Shown: positions 1 to 8,554 of the stretch, in pieces
How positions within the stretch are numbered: the stretch's first letter is position 1
Layout of the letters: every line of letters begins with the position of its first letter
NCBI GenBank assembly: GCA_944376265.1
Contig: CALWCD010000020.1
Location: forward strand, 1-34,773
Reading direction: 5' to 3'
Source: an uncultured Clostridia bacterium
GTDB taxonomy: Bacteria > Bacillota > Clostridia > Oscillospirales > Acutalibacteraceae
DNA length: 34,773 bases
Made by a program: the position numbers and the translations under genes
The notes under the pieces: generated by a model
The model's database searches: none
The model's input: only the letters and a program-made list of their open reading frames with translations
What the model was told of the DNA's origin: nothing

Positions 1-2
1 AG

Positions 3-725
3 AAGGTGGGCGGCCCCCTCTCCGGGGTGTTCGACCAGGTCATCAGCGAAAACGAGGACGCCCTGCCCCAGGTGGAGAACTTCACCTATGAGGACGGCAG
101 CGGCATTGTGGGCCGCGTGGACGGCAAGACCATCTATATCGGCGACCGCTCTCTGCTGATCAACCACCGCATCCAGGTGCCCGCCCGGGAAGAGGAATCC
201 CAGTACGCCTCCGGCAACCAGCAGGTGGTGTACATTGCCGTGGACGCGGCGGTGTCCGCCATGCTGGTGCTCACCTACGCCGCCGACCGCCGCCGGAAGA
301 ACGAGCTCCAGCGGCTGGAGGACAGCGGCATCAGCGTGATCATCCGCACCACCGACCCCAACGTCACCTCCCAGATGATCTCCCGGCTGTTCGGCATCGA
401 CGCCGCCTCCGTGGGCATTCTGGACAGCCGTCTGGGCGAGGAGTACCGGAAGCTGGTGCAGAAGGAGATTCCCCGGGCCGACGCCCTGGTGGCCACCAAG
501 GGCCGGATGGAATCCATGATGAACGTGGTCTCCGCCTGCGTGGAGGAGCGCCGCACGGTGAACCTGGTAGTGGCCATTCAGAACGCCGCCATGGTGCTGT
601 GCTTTGTGCTGGTGGCCTTCCTGGCCTGCTTCGGCGCCATGGGCCAGCTCTCCTCCCTGGTGCTGTTCCTGTTCCAGCTGTTCTGGCTGCTGGTGACCAT
701 CCTCCTGCCCAAGCTGCGCAGGTGA
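3..725 (+). CDS. P-type ATPase-like membrane protein, C-terminal part (5' end outside window)
   Basis: The frame is open to the left edge, so only the last ~240 residues are seen. The segment GRVDGKTIYIGDRSLL near residue 37, followed by a strand reading VVYIAVDAAVSAMLVL and then GISVIIRTTDPNVTSQMI, follows the order of a heavy-metal-type (P1B) P-type ATPase: end of the nucleotide-binding domain, then the phosphorylation domain. Two hydrophobic helices at roughly 189-210 and 215-236 end the protein, as the last TM pair does in this family. The usual TGD(N/K) is replaced by TTDP, and no GDGxNDxP hinge is visible before the final TM pair, so a normal ion-pumping cycle is doubtful in this half. 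It could be a divergent or regulatory P-type ATPase relative. The N-terminal half with the DKTGT loop is outside the window. A strong terminator follows. Confidence 0.55.
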   Translation, partial: KVGGPLSGVFDQVISENEDALPQVENFTYEDGSGIVGRVDGKTIYIGDRSLLINHRIQVPAREEESQYASGNQQVVYIAVDAAVSAMLVLTYAADRRRKNELQRLEDSGISVIIRTTDPNVTSQMISRLFGIDAASVGILDSRLGEEYRKLVQKEIPRADALVATKGRMESMMNVVSACVEERRTVNLVVAIQNAAMVLCFVLVAFLACFGAMGQLSSLVLFLFQLFWLLVTILLPKLRR

Positions 726-751
726 CCTGCATTTTCCCAAAGGCCATTTTT

Positions 752-784
752 GCCCCGATCCCTCCCCAGGGACCGGGGCTTTTT
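752..784 (+). terminator. Rho-independent terminator after the P-type-ATPase-like gene
   Basis: GCCCCGATCCCT (752-763) pairs with AGGGACCGGGGC (768-779) with one A-C mismatch and a CCCC loop. A run of five T follows at 780-784. Confidence 0.85.
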
Positions 785-890
785 GCTGCGGCCCCAGGGT
801 TCCGGGAAAACCAGGGGCGGTATTTTTTAGCTATTCCTTCCAAAAACCAGGATTTTAAAACGTAGAATTCATATAATTTCAATTTCCCCA

Positions 891-919
891 TTGTATTCTT
901 TGGAAGATTGATATATAAT
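891..919 (+). promoter_or_regulatory. Sigma-A promoter for the EF-G paralogue
   Basis: TTGTAT (891-896), a 17-bp spacer and a perfect TATAAT (914-919), in an AT-rich stretch that stands out from the GC-rich surroundings. Transcription should start near 925, leaving about 90 nt of leader before the gene. Confidence 0.7.
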
Positions 920-924
920 TAGCT

Positions 925-994
925 ATGCCTTGTAACATCGAACTTGTGCAAAACAGGGAATTGCACGGCATGGCGGCAAAGGCCGCCTTATTTT
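925..994 (+). promoter_or_regulatory. Candidate transcription-attenuator leader of the EF-G paralogue
   Basis: Between the predicted start site and the Shine-Dalgarno lie two structures. The first is a bulged stem in which ATGCC (925-929) pairs with GGCAT (967-971) and GTGCAA (946-951) with TTGCAC (961-966). The second is GGCGGC-AAAG-GCCGCC (972-987) followed by TTATTTT (988-994), which has the form of a short intrinsic terminator. The arrangement suggests conditional premature termination. No clear mutually exclusive anti-terminator pairing was found, so regulation is an inference. An in-frame ATG at 925 would sit at about +1 without a ribosome site and is not taken as the gene start. Confidence 0.4.
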
Positions 995-1017
995 GGCACT
1001 GGAAGGAGCTTTACGTT

Positions 1018-3087
1018 ATGAACCAATATCAGGCGAACCATATCATCAACCTGGCCGTAGCCGGCCACGGCGGCGCCGGGAAGACCTCCCTGGCGGAGGC
1101 CATGCTGTATCTGTCCGGTGTCTCCGACCGCCGGGGCAAAGTGGGCGACGGCAACACCGTGTGCGACTACGATCCCGAGGAGATCCGCCGCAAGGCTTCC
1201 ATCTCTGCGGCCTGCGCTCCCCTGGAGTGGAAAAATAAAAAGATCAACCTGCTGGACGCTCCCGGCCTCTTCGACTTCGAGGGAGGCATGTGCGAGGCCA
1301 TGCGGGCCGCCGACACCGTGCTGGTGGTCATCTCCGGCCGGGACGGGGTGGCCGTGGGCACGGAAAAGGCCTTTGCCGCCGCGGAAAAACACGGCCTGGC
1401 CAAGATCTTCTTCGTCAACGGCCTGTGCGACGAGAGCGCCCGGTTCTACCGTGTGTTCGAGGACCTGAAAGCCCAGTTCGGCCCCTCGGTGTGCCCTGTG
1501 GTGGTGCCCTACATCCAGGACGGCCAGGCCAACATCTACATCAACCTGCTGGAGTACAAGGCCTACGACTACTCCGGCGGCAAGCCCGTTGCCGTTGCCA
1601 TGCCCGACATGGGCGACCGGCTGGAGGGCCTGCGCACCGCTATTTACGAGGCCGTCGCCGAAACCGACGACGAGCTGTTTGAGAAATACTTTGCCGGCGA
1701 GCCCTTCACCCCCGAGGAAGTCATTGTGGGCGTGAGCAAGGGCGTGAAGGCGGGCACCATCACCCCCGTGTTCTGCGGCGACGCGCTGCTGATGCGGGGC
1801 ATGGAGCAGTTCCTGGACGGCCTGTGCTGGCTGGCCCCCTCCGCCGAGGAGAAGGCCGGGGAAATGGGCCTGGACGTGGACGGCAACCCTGTGGAACTGG
1901 CGGTCAACGAGGACGGCGCCGCTGCCGCCATTGTGTTCAAGACCGTGGCCGACCCCTTCATTGGCAAGCTGTCCTATGTGAAGGTGGTCTCCGGCAAGAT
2001 CTCCACCGAGAGCCAGCTGGTGAACATGCGCACCGGCGCCACCGAGCGCGTGGGCAAAACCGTGATGATGGTGGGCAAAAAGCAGGTGGACGTGAAGTAC
2101 ATTGGGGCCGGCGACATCGGCGCCATTCCCAAGCTGGCCTCCACCAACACCGGCGACACCCTGTGCTCTCCCGCCCGGAAAGTGGTTCTGGACGGGGTGG
2201 AGTACCCCAACCCCACCTTGAGCATGGCCATTGTCCCCTCCAAGAAGGGCGAGGAAGACAAGATTGCCCAGGGCATGATGCGGCTGTCCGAGGAGGACCC
2301 CACCCTCCAGTTCTCCACCAATACCGAAACCCACGAGATGATCCTTTCCGGTCTGGGCGAGCAGCACCTGGATGTGGCTGTTTCCAAGCTGAAGTCCAAG
2401 TTCGGCGTGGATGTCTCTCTGAAGAAACCCAAGGTGCCCTACCGTGAGACCATCCGCAAGACGGTGCAGGTCCAGGGCCGGCACAAGAAGCAGACCGGCG
2501 GCCACGGCCAGTTCGGCGACGTGTGGATCGAGTTCTCCCCCTGCGACAGCGATGGGCTGGAATTCGGCGAGCGGGTTGTGGGCGGCTCCGTGCCCAAGGG
2601 CTTCTTCCCCGCGGTGGAAAAGGGCCTGCGGGAGTGCATTTTGAAGGGACCCCTGGCGGGTTATCCCGTGGTGGGCCTGTCCGCTGTGCTGTACGACGGC
2701 TCCTACCACCCGGTGGACTCCTCTGAAATGTCCTTCAAGATGGCGGCCACCCTGGCCTACAAAGCAGGCATGCCCCAGGCCAGCCCTGTGCTGCTGGAGC
2801 CCATCGGCCACCTGAAGGCCACGGTGCCCGACGGCAACATGGGCGACGTGATGGGCGAAGTGAACAAGCGCCGGGGCCGTGTGCTGGGCATGGAGCCCGC
2901 CGGCGACGGCAGGCAGACCGTGGACGCGGAAGTGCCCATGGCGGAGATGCACGACTTCACCACCTTTATCCGCCAGGTCACTCAGGGCCGCGGCAGCTTC
3001 ACCTTCAGCTTCGAGCGGTACGAGGAAGCTCCTCAGAACGTGGCTCAGAAGGTGATTGAAGAGGCTCAGGCGGAAAACGCGGATTAA
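1018..3087 (+). CDS. Elongation factor G-like translational GTPase (EF-G paralogue)
   Basis: A 689-aa protein with the EF-G domain order: G domain (about 1-270), domain II (about 295-375), domain III, domain IV containing KKQTGGHGQFGDV and GSYHPVDSSEMSFKMA, and domain V starting near LLEPIGHLK. It belongs to the second EF-G group common in Clostridia rather than to housekeeping FusA. G1 reads GHGGAGKTS and G3 reads DAPGLFDF. The G4 NKxD motif is degenerate (VNGLCDE), which may alter guanine specificity. The ATG at 1018 is chosen because GGAAGGAG (1001-1008) lies 9 nt upstream; an in-frame ATG at 925 has no ribosome site. The gene is monocistronic, with its own promoter and a terminator at 3192-3222. 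Its cellular role is not known from sequence. Ribosome-associated translocation or rescue in the cytoplasm is the family expectation. Confidence 0.9.
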   Translation: MNQYQANHIINLAVAGHGGAGKTSLAEAMLYLSGVSDRRGKVGDGNTVCDYDPEEIRRKASISAACAPLEWKNKKINLLDAPGLFDFEGGMCEAMRAADTVLVVISGRDGVAVGTEKAFAAAEKHGLAKIFFVNGLCDESARFYRVFEDLKAQFGPSVCPVVVPYIQDGQANIYINLLEYKAYDYSGGKPVAVAMPDMGDRLEGLRTAIYEAVAETDDELFEKYFAGEPFTPEEVIVGVSKGVKAGTITPVFCGDALLMRGMEQFLDGLCWLAPSAEEKAGEMGLDVDGNPVELAVNEDGAAAAIVFKTVADPFIGKLSYVKVVSGKISTESQLVNMRTGATERVGKTVMMVGKKQVDVKYIGAGDIGAIPKLASTNTGDTLCSPARKVVLDGVEYPNPTLSMAIVPSKKGEEDKIAQGMMRLSEEDPTLQFSTNTETHEMILSGLGEQHLDVAVSKLKSKFGVDVSLKKPKVPYRETIRKTVQVQGRHKKQTGGHGQFGDVWIEFSPCDSDGLEFGERVVGGSVPKGFFPAVEKGLRECILKGPLAGYPVVGLSAVLYDGSYHPVDSSEMSFKMAATLAYKAGMPQASPVLLEPIGHLKATVPDGNMGDVMGEVNKRRGRVLGMEPAGDGRQTVDAEVPMAEMHDFTTFIRQVTQGRGSFTFSFERYEEAPQNVAQKVIEEAQAENAD

Positions 3088-3165
3088 TCAGCGGGTGGCA
3101 CGCTGGACCAGCCGCGCCCGATAGAACCAGGGACCCGCGTCCGCGCCGTAGGCGATTGTCTAAGG
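3088..3165. repeat. Possible degenerate copy of the GC-rich 3'-end repeat
   Basis: GC-rich non-coding DNA begins directly after the TAA of the EF-G paralogue. It contains the 12-mer CGCGTCCGCGCC at 3136-3147, which is also found in the clear repeat copies (33127-33138, the second unit near 17930, and in inverted form in the array near 23158). Little else aligns by eye, so this may be a decayed fragment or chance. Confidence 0.3.
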
Positions 3166-3191
3166 CCTCAACCATTCTTACAAAATCACAG

Positions 3192-3222
3192 GAGGGACCC
3201 TTTTTCGGGGTCCCTCTTTTTT
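3192..3222 (+). terminator. Terminator of the EF-G paralogue
   Basis: GAGGGACCC (3192-3200) pairs perfectly with GGGTCCCTC (3208-3216), followed by six T. From here to the promoter at 3329 nothing else was recognised. Confidence 0.88.
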
Positions 3223-3328
3223 GTGCCTGCTCTGTTCTCCCAACGGAGCACCCGGTGTTTGTGGGGTTTGCGACCCCCTTTGGTCACTTTGGCGCAAAAA
3301 CATCCCATGGGTTTGTCAAGTTACCGTC

Positions 3329-3357
3329 TTGCTGTTTGCATAAATATTTGCTATGAT
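3329..3357 (+). promoter_or_regulatory. Promoter of the small membrane-protein pair
   Basis: TTGCTG (3329-3334), a 17-bp spacer, and TATGAT (3352-3357) preceded by TGC, an extended -10. Confidence 0.6.
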
Positions 3358-3410
3358 ATAAGTGTGAAAATAGCCACTTCTTCCAAAGCTTTGAAAGAGG
3401 ATGGAATAGT

Positions 3411-3593
3411 ATGAGCGCCATCAACAACAGTCCCCTTCGGCCGGACGACCCCAACACCACCACCAACTTCTACGGCTACAAGTTCTCCCATTCCACCCCC
3501 AAGAAAAAGATCGGCGCCTGGGCTTTTGGCCTGGCCTGCGCGGCCCTTGTGGTTTTGGCGGCAGTGGCCATCTATCTGGTGTTTCTCCGGTAA
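3411..3593 (+). CDS. Small single-TM protein (60 aa), unrecognised
   Basis: ATG at 3411, with AAGAGG 10 nt upstream. The first 32 residues are polar and include RPDDPNTTTNFYGYKF and then KKK. A single hydrophobic helix (about 36-58) ends at the C-terminus with an arginine, so the topology looks like a tail-anchored, N-in protein. It has its own promoter and is followed 52 nt later by a second small protein of the same layout (DPN motif, aromatic residue, lysine cluster, C-terminal TM). No known family was recognised. It is taken as real because of the promoter, ribosome site, clean TM helix and shared architecture with its neighbour. Confidence 0.75.
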   Translation: MSAINNSPLRPDDPNTTTNFYGYKFSHSTPKKKIGAWAFGLACAALVVLAAVAIYLVFLR

Positions 3594-3645
3594 ATCAGGC
3601 TTGGAAAAGCCTTTTCGCTCTCATATCTGACAGGAGGCGAGCAGT

Positions 3646-3819
3646 ATGACAGGACGGCCCCCACCGGTAGCGGACCCCAACATTGTCACCGCCGGTTTGA
3701 CGTACCGCAAAGTAAACTCCAAAAAGAAAAAGGAACCCATGCCTGTGGTTCCTCTCCTCATCGTCGTGGCAGTGGTAGCAGTGATCGTGCTGCTGTCCAT
3801 GCACCTGATCCCCTGGTAA
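3646..3819 (+). CDS. Small single-TM protein (57 aa), partner of the preceding gene
   Basis: The frame from the ATG at 3646 to the TAA at 3817 gives 57 residues; AGGAGG (3632-3637) lies 8 nt upstream. The N-terminal part has ADPNIVTAGLTYRKVNS followed by KKKK, then a Val/Leu/Ile-rich helix (about 34-52) and a short SMHLIPW tail. The order DPN - aromatic - K..S - lysine cluster - TM matches the 60-aa protein upstream, which suggests an ancient duplication or two subunits of one small membrane complex. It is probably co-transcribed with that gene and ends at the terminator at 3838-3875. No function is assigned. Confidence 0.75.
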   Translation: MTGRPPPVADPNIVTAGLTYRKVNSKKKKEPMPVVPLLIVVAVVAVIVLLSMHLIPW

Positions 3820-3837
3820 CCATATGCTCACAAACAG

Positions 3838-3875
3838 AAAGGACACCTGAGTGTTTCGCTCGGGTGTCCTTTTTT
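3838..3875 (+). terminator. Terminator of the small membrane-protein pair
   Basis: A long stem starts with AAAGGACACCTGAG (3838-3851), pairs with CTCGGGTGTCCTTT (3859-3872) with one G-U pair, and runs into a T tract to 3875. It may also act weakly on the opposite strand for ybaK, which ends at 3935. Confidence 0.88.
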
Positions 3876-3934
3876 GACTTTCAAAAGAAGGGCCGCTCAC
3901 AGGGGTGCCGCCTTCAGCGCCGCGCCTCCACGGC

Positions 3935-4419
3935 TCACCGGGCGATCACATCCCCCCACATGGCGCCGGCCGCCCTCACCAGGTCCTGGGGAGACAAGCT
4001 CAGCTGCAGGCCCCGCTTTCCTCCGCTGACGTAGATGATCTCCTTGTCCCGGACGCTTTCGTCCACCACGGTGGGAAAATGCTTTTTCATCCCCAGGGCG
4101 GTGCAGCCTCCCCGGATATACCCGGTGGTGGAAAGCAGATCCTTCACGTGGAGCATTTCCAGGGATTTCTCCCCCACCACCAGGGCTGCTTTTTTCCGGT
4201 CCAGCTCCTCATCCACCGGCAGCACGAACACGTAGTGGCCGCCGCTTTTTCCCACGGTGACCAGGGTCTTGCACACCAGGTGAGGGGGCAGGCCCAGCAG
4301 CTTTGCCACCTCCAGGCCGTCGGTGAACTCCTGGCAGGGGTAGGTGTGGGCCTCGTAGGGGATCTTCATCCGGTCCAGCAGCCGCAGAGCGTTTGTTTTT
4401 TCCACTTTCTCCTTTGCCA

Positions 4420-4420
<1 letters not shown>
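3935..4420 (-). CDS. ybaK: YbaK/EbsC-type aminoacyl-tRNA deacylase
   Basis: A 161-aa protein with the YbaK fold. It has the invariant lysine in VCKTLV (K51) and the GYIRGGCTALGMKK segment near residues 100-113. The family hydrolyses mischarged Cys-tRNA(Pro) and similar aminoacyl-tRNAs in the cytoplasm; the exact substrate here is inferred. Its ATG overlaps the TAA of the upstream htrA gene (TAATG at 4418-4422), so it is translationally coupled as the last gene of the response regulator-kinase-htrA operon. Pairing a proofreading deacylase with a protein-quality protease fits a stress operon but could be incidental. Confidence 0.9.
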
Positions 4421-5956
<1,536 letters not shown>

Positions 5957-5979
<23 letters not shown>

Positions 5980-7546
5980 CTTCTGTACTCCTTTCGGCTT
6001 CCGGCTCCTCGGCCTTCTTTTCCCGGACCTTGGAACGGAAGCTGCCGTCTTTCACTTTCAGCGAGCCTGTGTCCTTCAGCTTGAAGGAGCCGGTATCCTT
6101 CAGCTTGGGGGCTTCCTGGGGCTTGGGAATGGTGAACTCGAACCGGCAGAACTGGCCCACCGCGGAGCTGACGGAGATGTCCCCCCCGTGGAGCTTCAGG
6201 ATGGTGCGCACAATATAGAGTCCCAGTCCCATGCCGTTTTTATCCCGGCTCCGGGATTTGTCCGTCTTGTAAAACCGCTCGAAGATCATGGGCAGCTCCT
6301 CGGGGGCAATGCCCTGGCCGCTGTTCTCTATGACCACCGTGGTGCGGTCGATGCTGTCGGAGATCTGCACGGAGATATAGCCCTTCCGGTTGGTGAACTT
6401 CACCGCGTTCTCAATCAGGTTGTACACCACCTGGTGGAGCAGGTCCTGGTCTCCCCACACCATCTGGGGCACCGCGTCCTCCAGGCCCCGGATCTCTATC
6501 TCCTTTTCGTCAATGCTCTGCTCGAAGGTGAGCAGCGTGGTGACCACCGTGTGGGTAAGGTCGAAGTGGGAGGGATGAAGCTTCATCTCCCCGCTGTCAA
6601 TCCGGGACAGGTCCAGCATGGACTTCACCAGCCGGGAAAGGCGCTTCACCTCGTCGGAGACAATGTGCAGGTACTTGTCCGCCTGGTCCCGGGGGATGGT
6701 GCCGTCCAAGATGCCGTCGATAAACCCGGCAATGGTGGTCATGGGGGTTTTCAGCTCGTGGGACACGTTGGCGATAAAGCTGCGCCGGGTGCCCTCGGAA
6801 ATGGAGAGGGAGTTGGCCATGTTGTTGAAGGAGATGGCCAGCTGCCCCAGCTCGTCCCCGCTGGTGACAGGCACCCGCACGGAGAAGTCCCCCCCGCCGA
6901 AGCTGCGGGCCGCGGCGGACATCTGCCGCAGAGGCTTCACCAGCCGGTAGGCGAAGGCCCCCACCACGCAGAAGGTGAGGCCCAGCGCCGCGGCGGCGGC
7001 CACCAGGAACATCTGGATGGCCTCCCCCTGGAAGGCCCCTACGGTGGCGGCGCTGGTGGTGGCGAACACCGCCCCCACGCACAGCCTGCCATTGTCGGCG
7101 TACATGGGCACCCCGATAATGTAGAAGGGGCTCTGGTACAGGCCGCCGAAATTGTTCCGGCTTTCATACAGCCCCTGGGCCGCCTGGGCCACCGTCTGCT
7201 TGGGCACCGCCTTGGGGGAGGTGAGCTTGCTGTTGGAGTAGTTCCCCAGAAGGATGTTCCCCTCCAGGTCGGTGATGAAAATATCCGCGTCGATGCTGGT
7301 GGAGAAGTTGTCGATAAACCCCTTCAGCACCCCGGTCTGCAGCTCGTAGGAGTCCTCCCCCGTCTGGGTGAGAAACACGCTAGACATCTCCGCGATGGAA
7401 TTGGCGTTTTTGGTGAGCAGCTCCTTTTTCTCGCTGCGCCAATACTGGGAGAAAAAGAGCATCATCACCGTCCCCAGCATGATGAAGCTGAGCACCACAA
7501 TGGCCATGGTGATGGCCAGATATCTGGTAAAAATACTTTTCTGCAT
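5957..7546 (-). CDS. Sensor histidine kinase (TM - extracytoplasmic sensor - TM - HAMP - HisKA - HATPase)
   Basis: 529 aa: TM1 at about 9-32, an extracytoplasmic sensor of ~140 residues, TM2 at about 178-200, and HAMP at about 200-252. The HisKA box SHELKTPMTTIAGF carries phospho-acceptor H263, the N box is NLIENAVKF (N380), and the G boxes are NSGQGIAP and GMGLGLYI. The tail beyond residue 478 is unusual: three imperfect KLKDTGSF-type repeats followed by a charged Lys/Glu-rich end. The start at 7546 follows an AAAGGCG site, 30 bp after the response regulator gene. It is predicted to phosphorylate the adjacent OmpR-type regulator. The signal is unknown; downstream htrA suggests envelope or secretion stress (inference). 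Confidence 0.95.
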
Positions 7547-7576
7547 AATTCGCCTTTCCCACCCTGTTCCGGAGTC

Positions 7577-8272
7577 TTATTCCTTCACTTCAAACTTGTA
7601 GCCCACGCCCCACACGGTTTTCAGGGCCCACTTGTCCGAGGCGCCCTCCAGCTTTTCCCGCAGCCGTTTCACGTGGACGTCCACGGTGCGGCTGTCGCCG
7701 TAGTAGTCAAAGCCCCACACCTCGTCCAGCAGCTGGTCCCGGGTGAACACCCGGTTGGGGTTGGAGGCCAGGTGGTAGATCAGCTCCATCTCCTTGGGAG
7801 GGGTGTCCACCTGGACGCCGTTGACTTTCAGCTCGTAGTTGGTCAGGTTGATGGACAGGTTTTCGTAGGTGACCACCTTGTTCTGCTCCTTGTCCTCGCT
7901 GTGCTTGCCGCTGCGGCGCAGCACGGCGCCGATACGGGCAATGACCTCCTTGGTCTCAAAGGGCTTCACCACGTAGTCGTCTGCGCCCAGCTCCAGGCCC
8001 AGCACCTTGTCGAACACCTCTCCCTTGGCCGTGAGCATAATGATGGGCCGGTCGGACTTTTTCCGAATCTCCCGGCACACCTGCCAGCCGTCCAGGCCGG
8101 GGAGCATAATGTCCAGCAGGATCAGGTCGGGGTTGACGGAGTCGAACATTTTCAGGGCGGTCTCCCCGTCGTTGGCAATGGACGCCTCGAACCCTTCCTT
8201 TTCAATGTAAAGCCGCAGCAGCTCGCAGATATTGGTGTCGTCATCCACAATCAGAATTTTTCCAGAGGCCAT
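7577..8272 (-). CDS. OmpR/PhoB-family response regulator
   Basis: 231 aa. The receiver domain has the acidic pocket at DDD (10-12), phospho-acceptor D54 (LLDIMLPGLDG) and K103 (VKPFE). The C-terminal winged helix ends with SRTVDVHVKRLREKL and VWGVGYKF, the standard OmpR DNA-recognition signature. The ATG at 8272 (MASGKILIVDDD) is chosen over an in-frame start at 8326 because GGAGGG lies 8 nt upstream and the receiver begins there. It is the first gene of the operon with the kinase, htrA and ybaK, and is probably the direct regulator of that operon. Confidence 0.95.
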   Translation of the reverse strand: MASGKILIVDDDTNICELLRLYIEKEGFEASIANDGETALKMFDSVNPDLILLDIMLPGLDGWQVCREIRKKSDRPIIMLTAKGEVFDKVLGLELGADDYVVKPFETKEVIARIGAVLRRSGKHSEDKEQNKVVTYENLSINLTNYELKVNGVQVDTPPKEMELIYHLASNPNRVFTRDQLLDEVWGFDYYGDSRTVDVHVKRLREKLEGASDKWALKTVWGVGYKFEVKE

Positions 8273-8335
8273 GCAAAGGACCCTCCTTTTTTCCAGTTTT
8301 TCATGCGCATAGATGCTATTCCCCAATTATGAATT

Positions 8336-8364
8336 ATTGTACCTGGTAACTGTGGCGAAAGCAA
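8336..8364 (-). promoter_or_regulatory. Promoter of the response regulator-kinase-htrA-ybaK operon
   Basis: On the minus strand: TTGCTT (8364-8359), a 17-bp spacer and TACAAT (8341-8336), giving a leader of about 55 nt. It is divergent from the symporter promoter 100 bp away. Confidence 0.65.
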
Positions 8365-8449
8365 GAAAAAGAGATGAAGAATTTGTGAAACCACCTTCCC
8401 TGCCAAAAACCAAAGGGGAATTTTGTAGTTTTTTCCCTGGAGCCCCCTC

Positions 8450-8478
8450 TTGCCTTTTGGAAAAAAATGTGATAAAAT
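8450..8478 (+). promoter_or_regulatory. Promoter of the sodium:solute symporter
   Basis: TTGCCT (8450-8455), a 17-bp spacer and TAAAAT (8473-8478). The 11-mer TTGCCTTTTGG covering the -35 is repeated exactly at the ROK kinase promoter (16660-16670). Confidence 0.65.
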
Positions 8479-8486
8479 TTCTTCAC

Positions 8487-8527
8487 TTTAACACGTGTAT
8501 GCGTTAAAGCGTGTCAGCTTTAAAGCG
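8487..8527 (+). promoter_or_regulatory. Candidate operator repeats at the symporter start site
   Basis: Just after the -10 lie a perfect 8-bp palindrome ACACGTGT (8491-8498), an inverted pair TTTAAC/GTTAAA (8487-8492, 8503-8508), and a direct repeat TTAAAGCG at 8504-8511 and 8520-8527 (16-bp period). The position over the transcription start suggests a repressor site. No regulator gene is adjacent, other than the divergent OmpR-type gene. Confidence 0.4.
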
Positions 8528-8554
8528 TAAAATCAAACAGAGGATGTGGACACT

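Noticed and set aside
988..2952. A 654-codon open frame antisense to the EF-G paralogue
   Set aside because: Its translation is His/Gly/Val/Leu-rich without any domain, as expected opposite a GC-rich gene; the plus-strand protein is clearly EF-G-like.
3156..3356. A 66-codon plus-strand frame between the EF-G paralogue and the small genes
   Set aside because: It runs through the terminator hairpin and the next promoter's -35, with no ribosome site.
8313..8507. A 64-codon plus-strand frame between the divergent promoters
   Set aside because: It overlaps both promoters; no ribosome site or recognisable feature.
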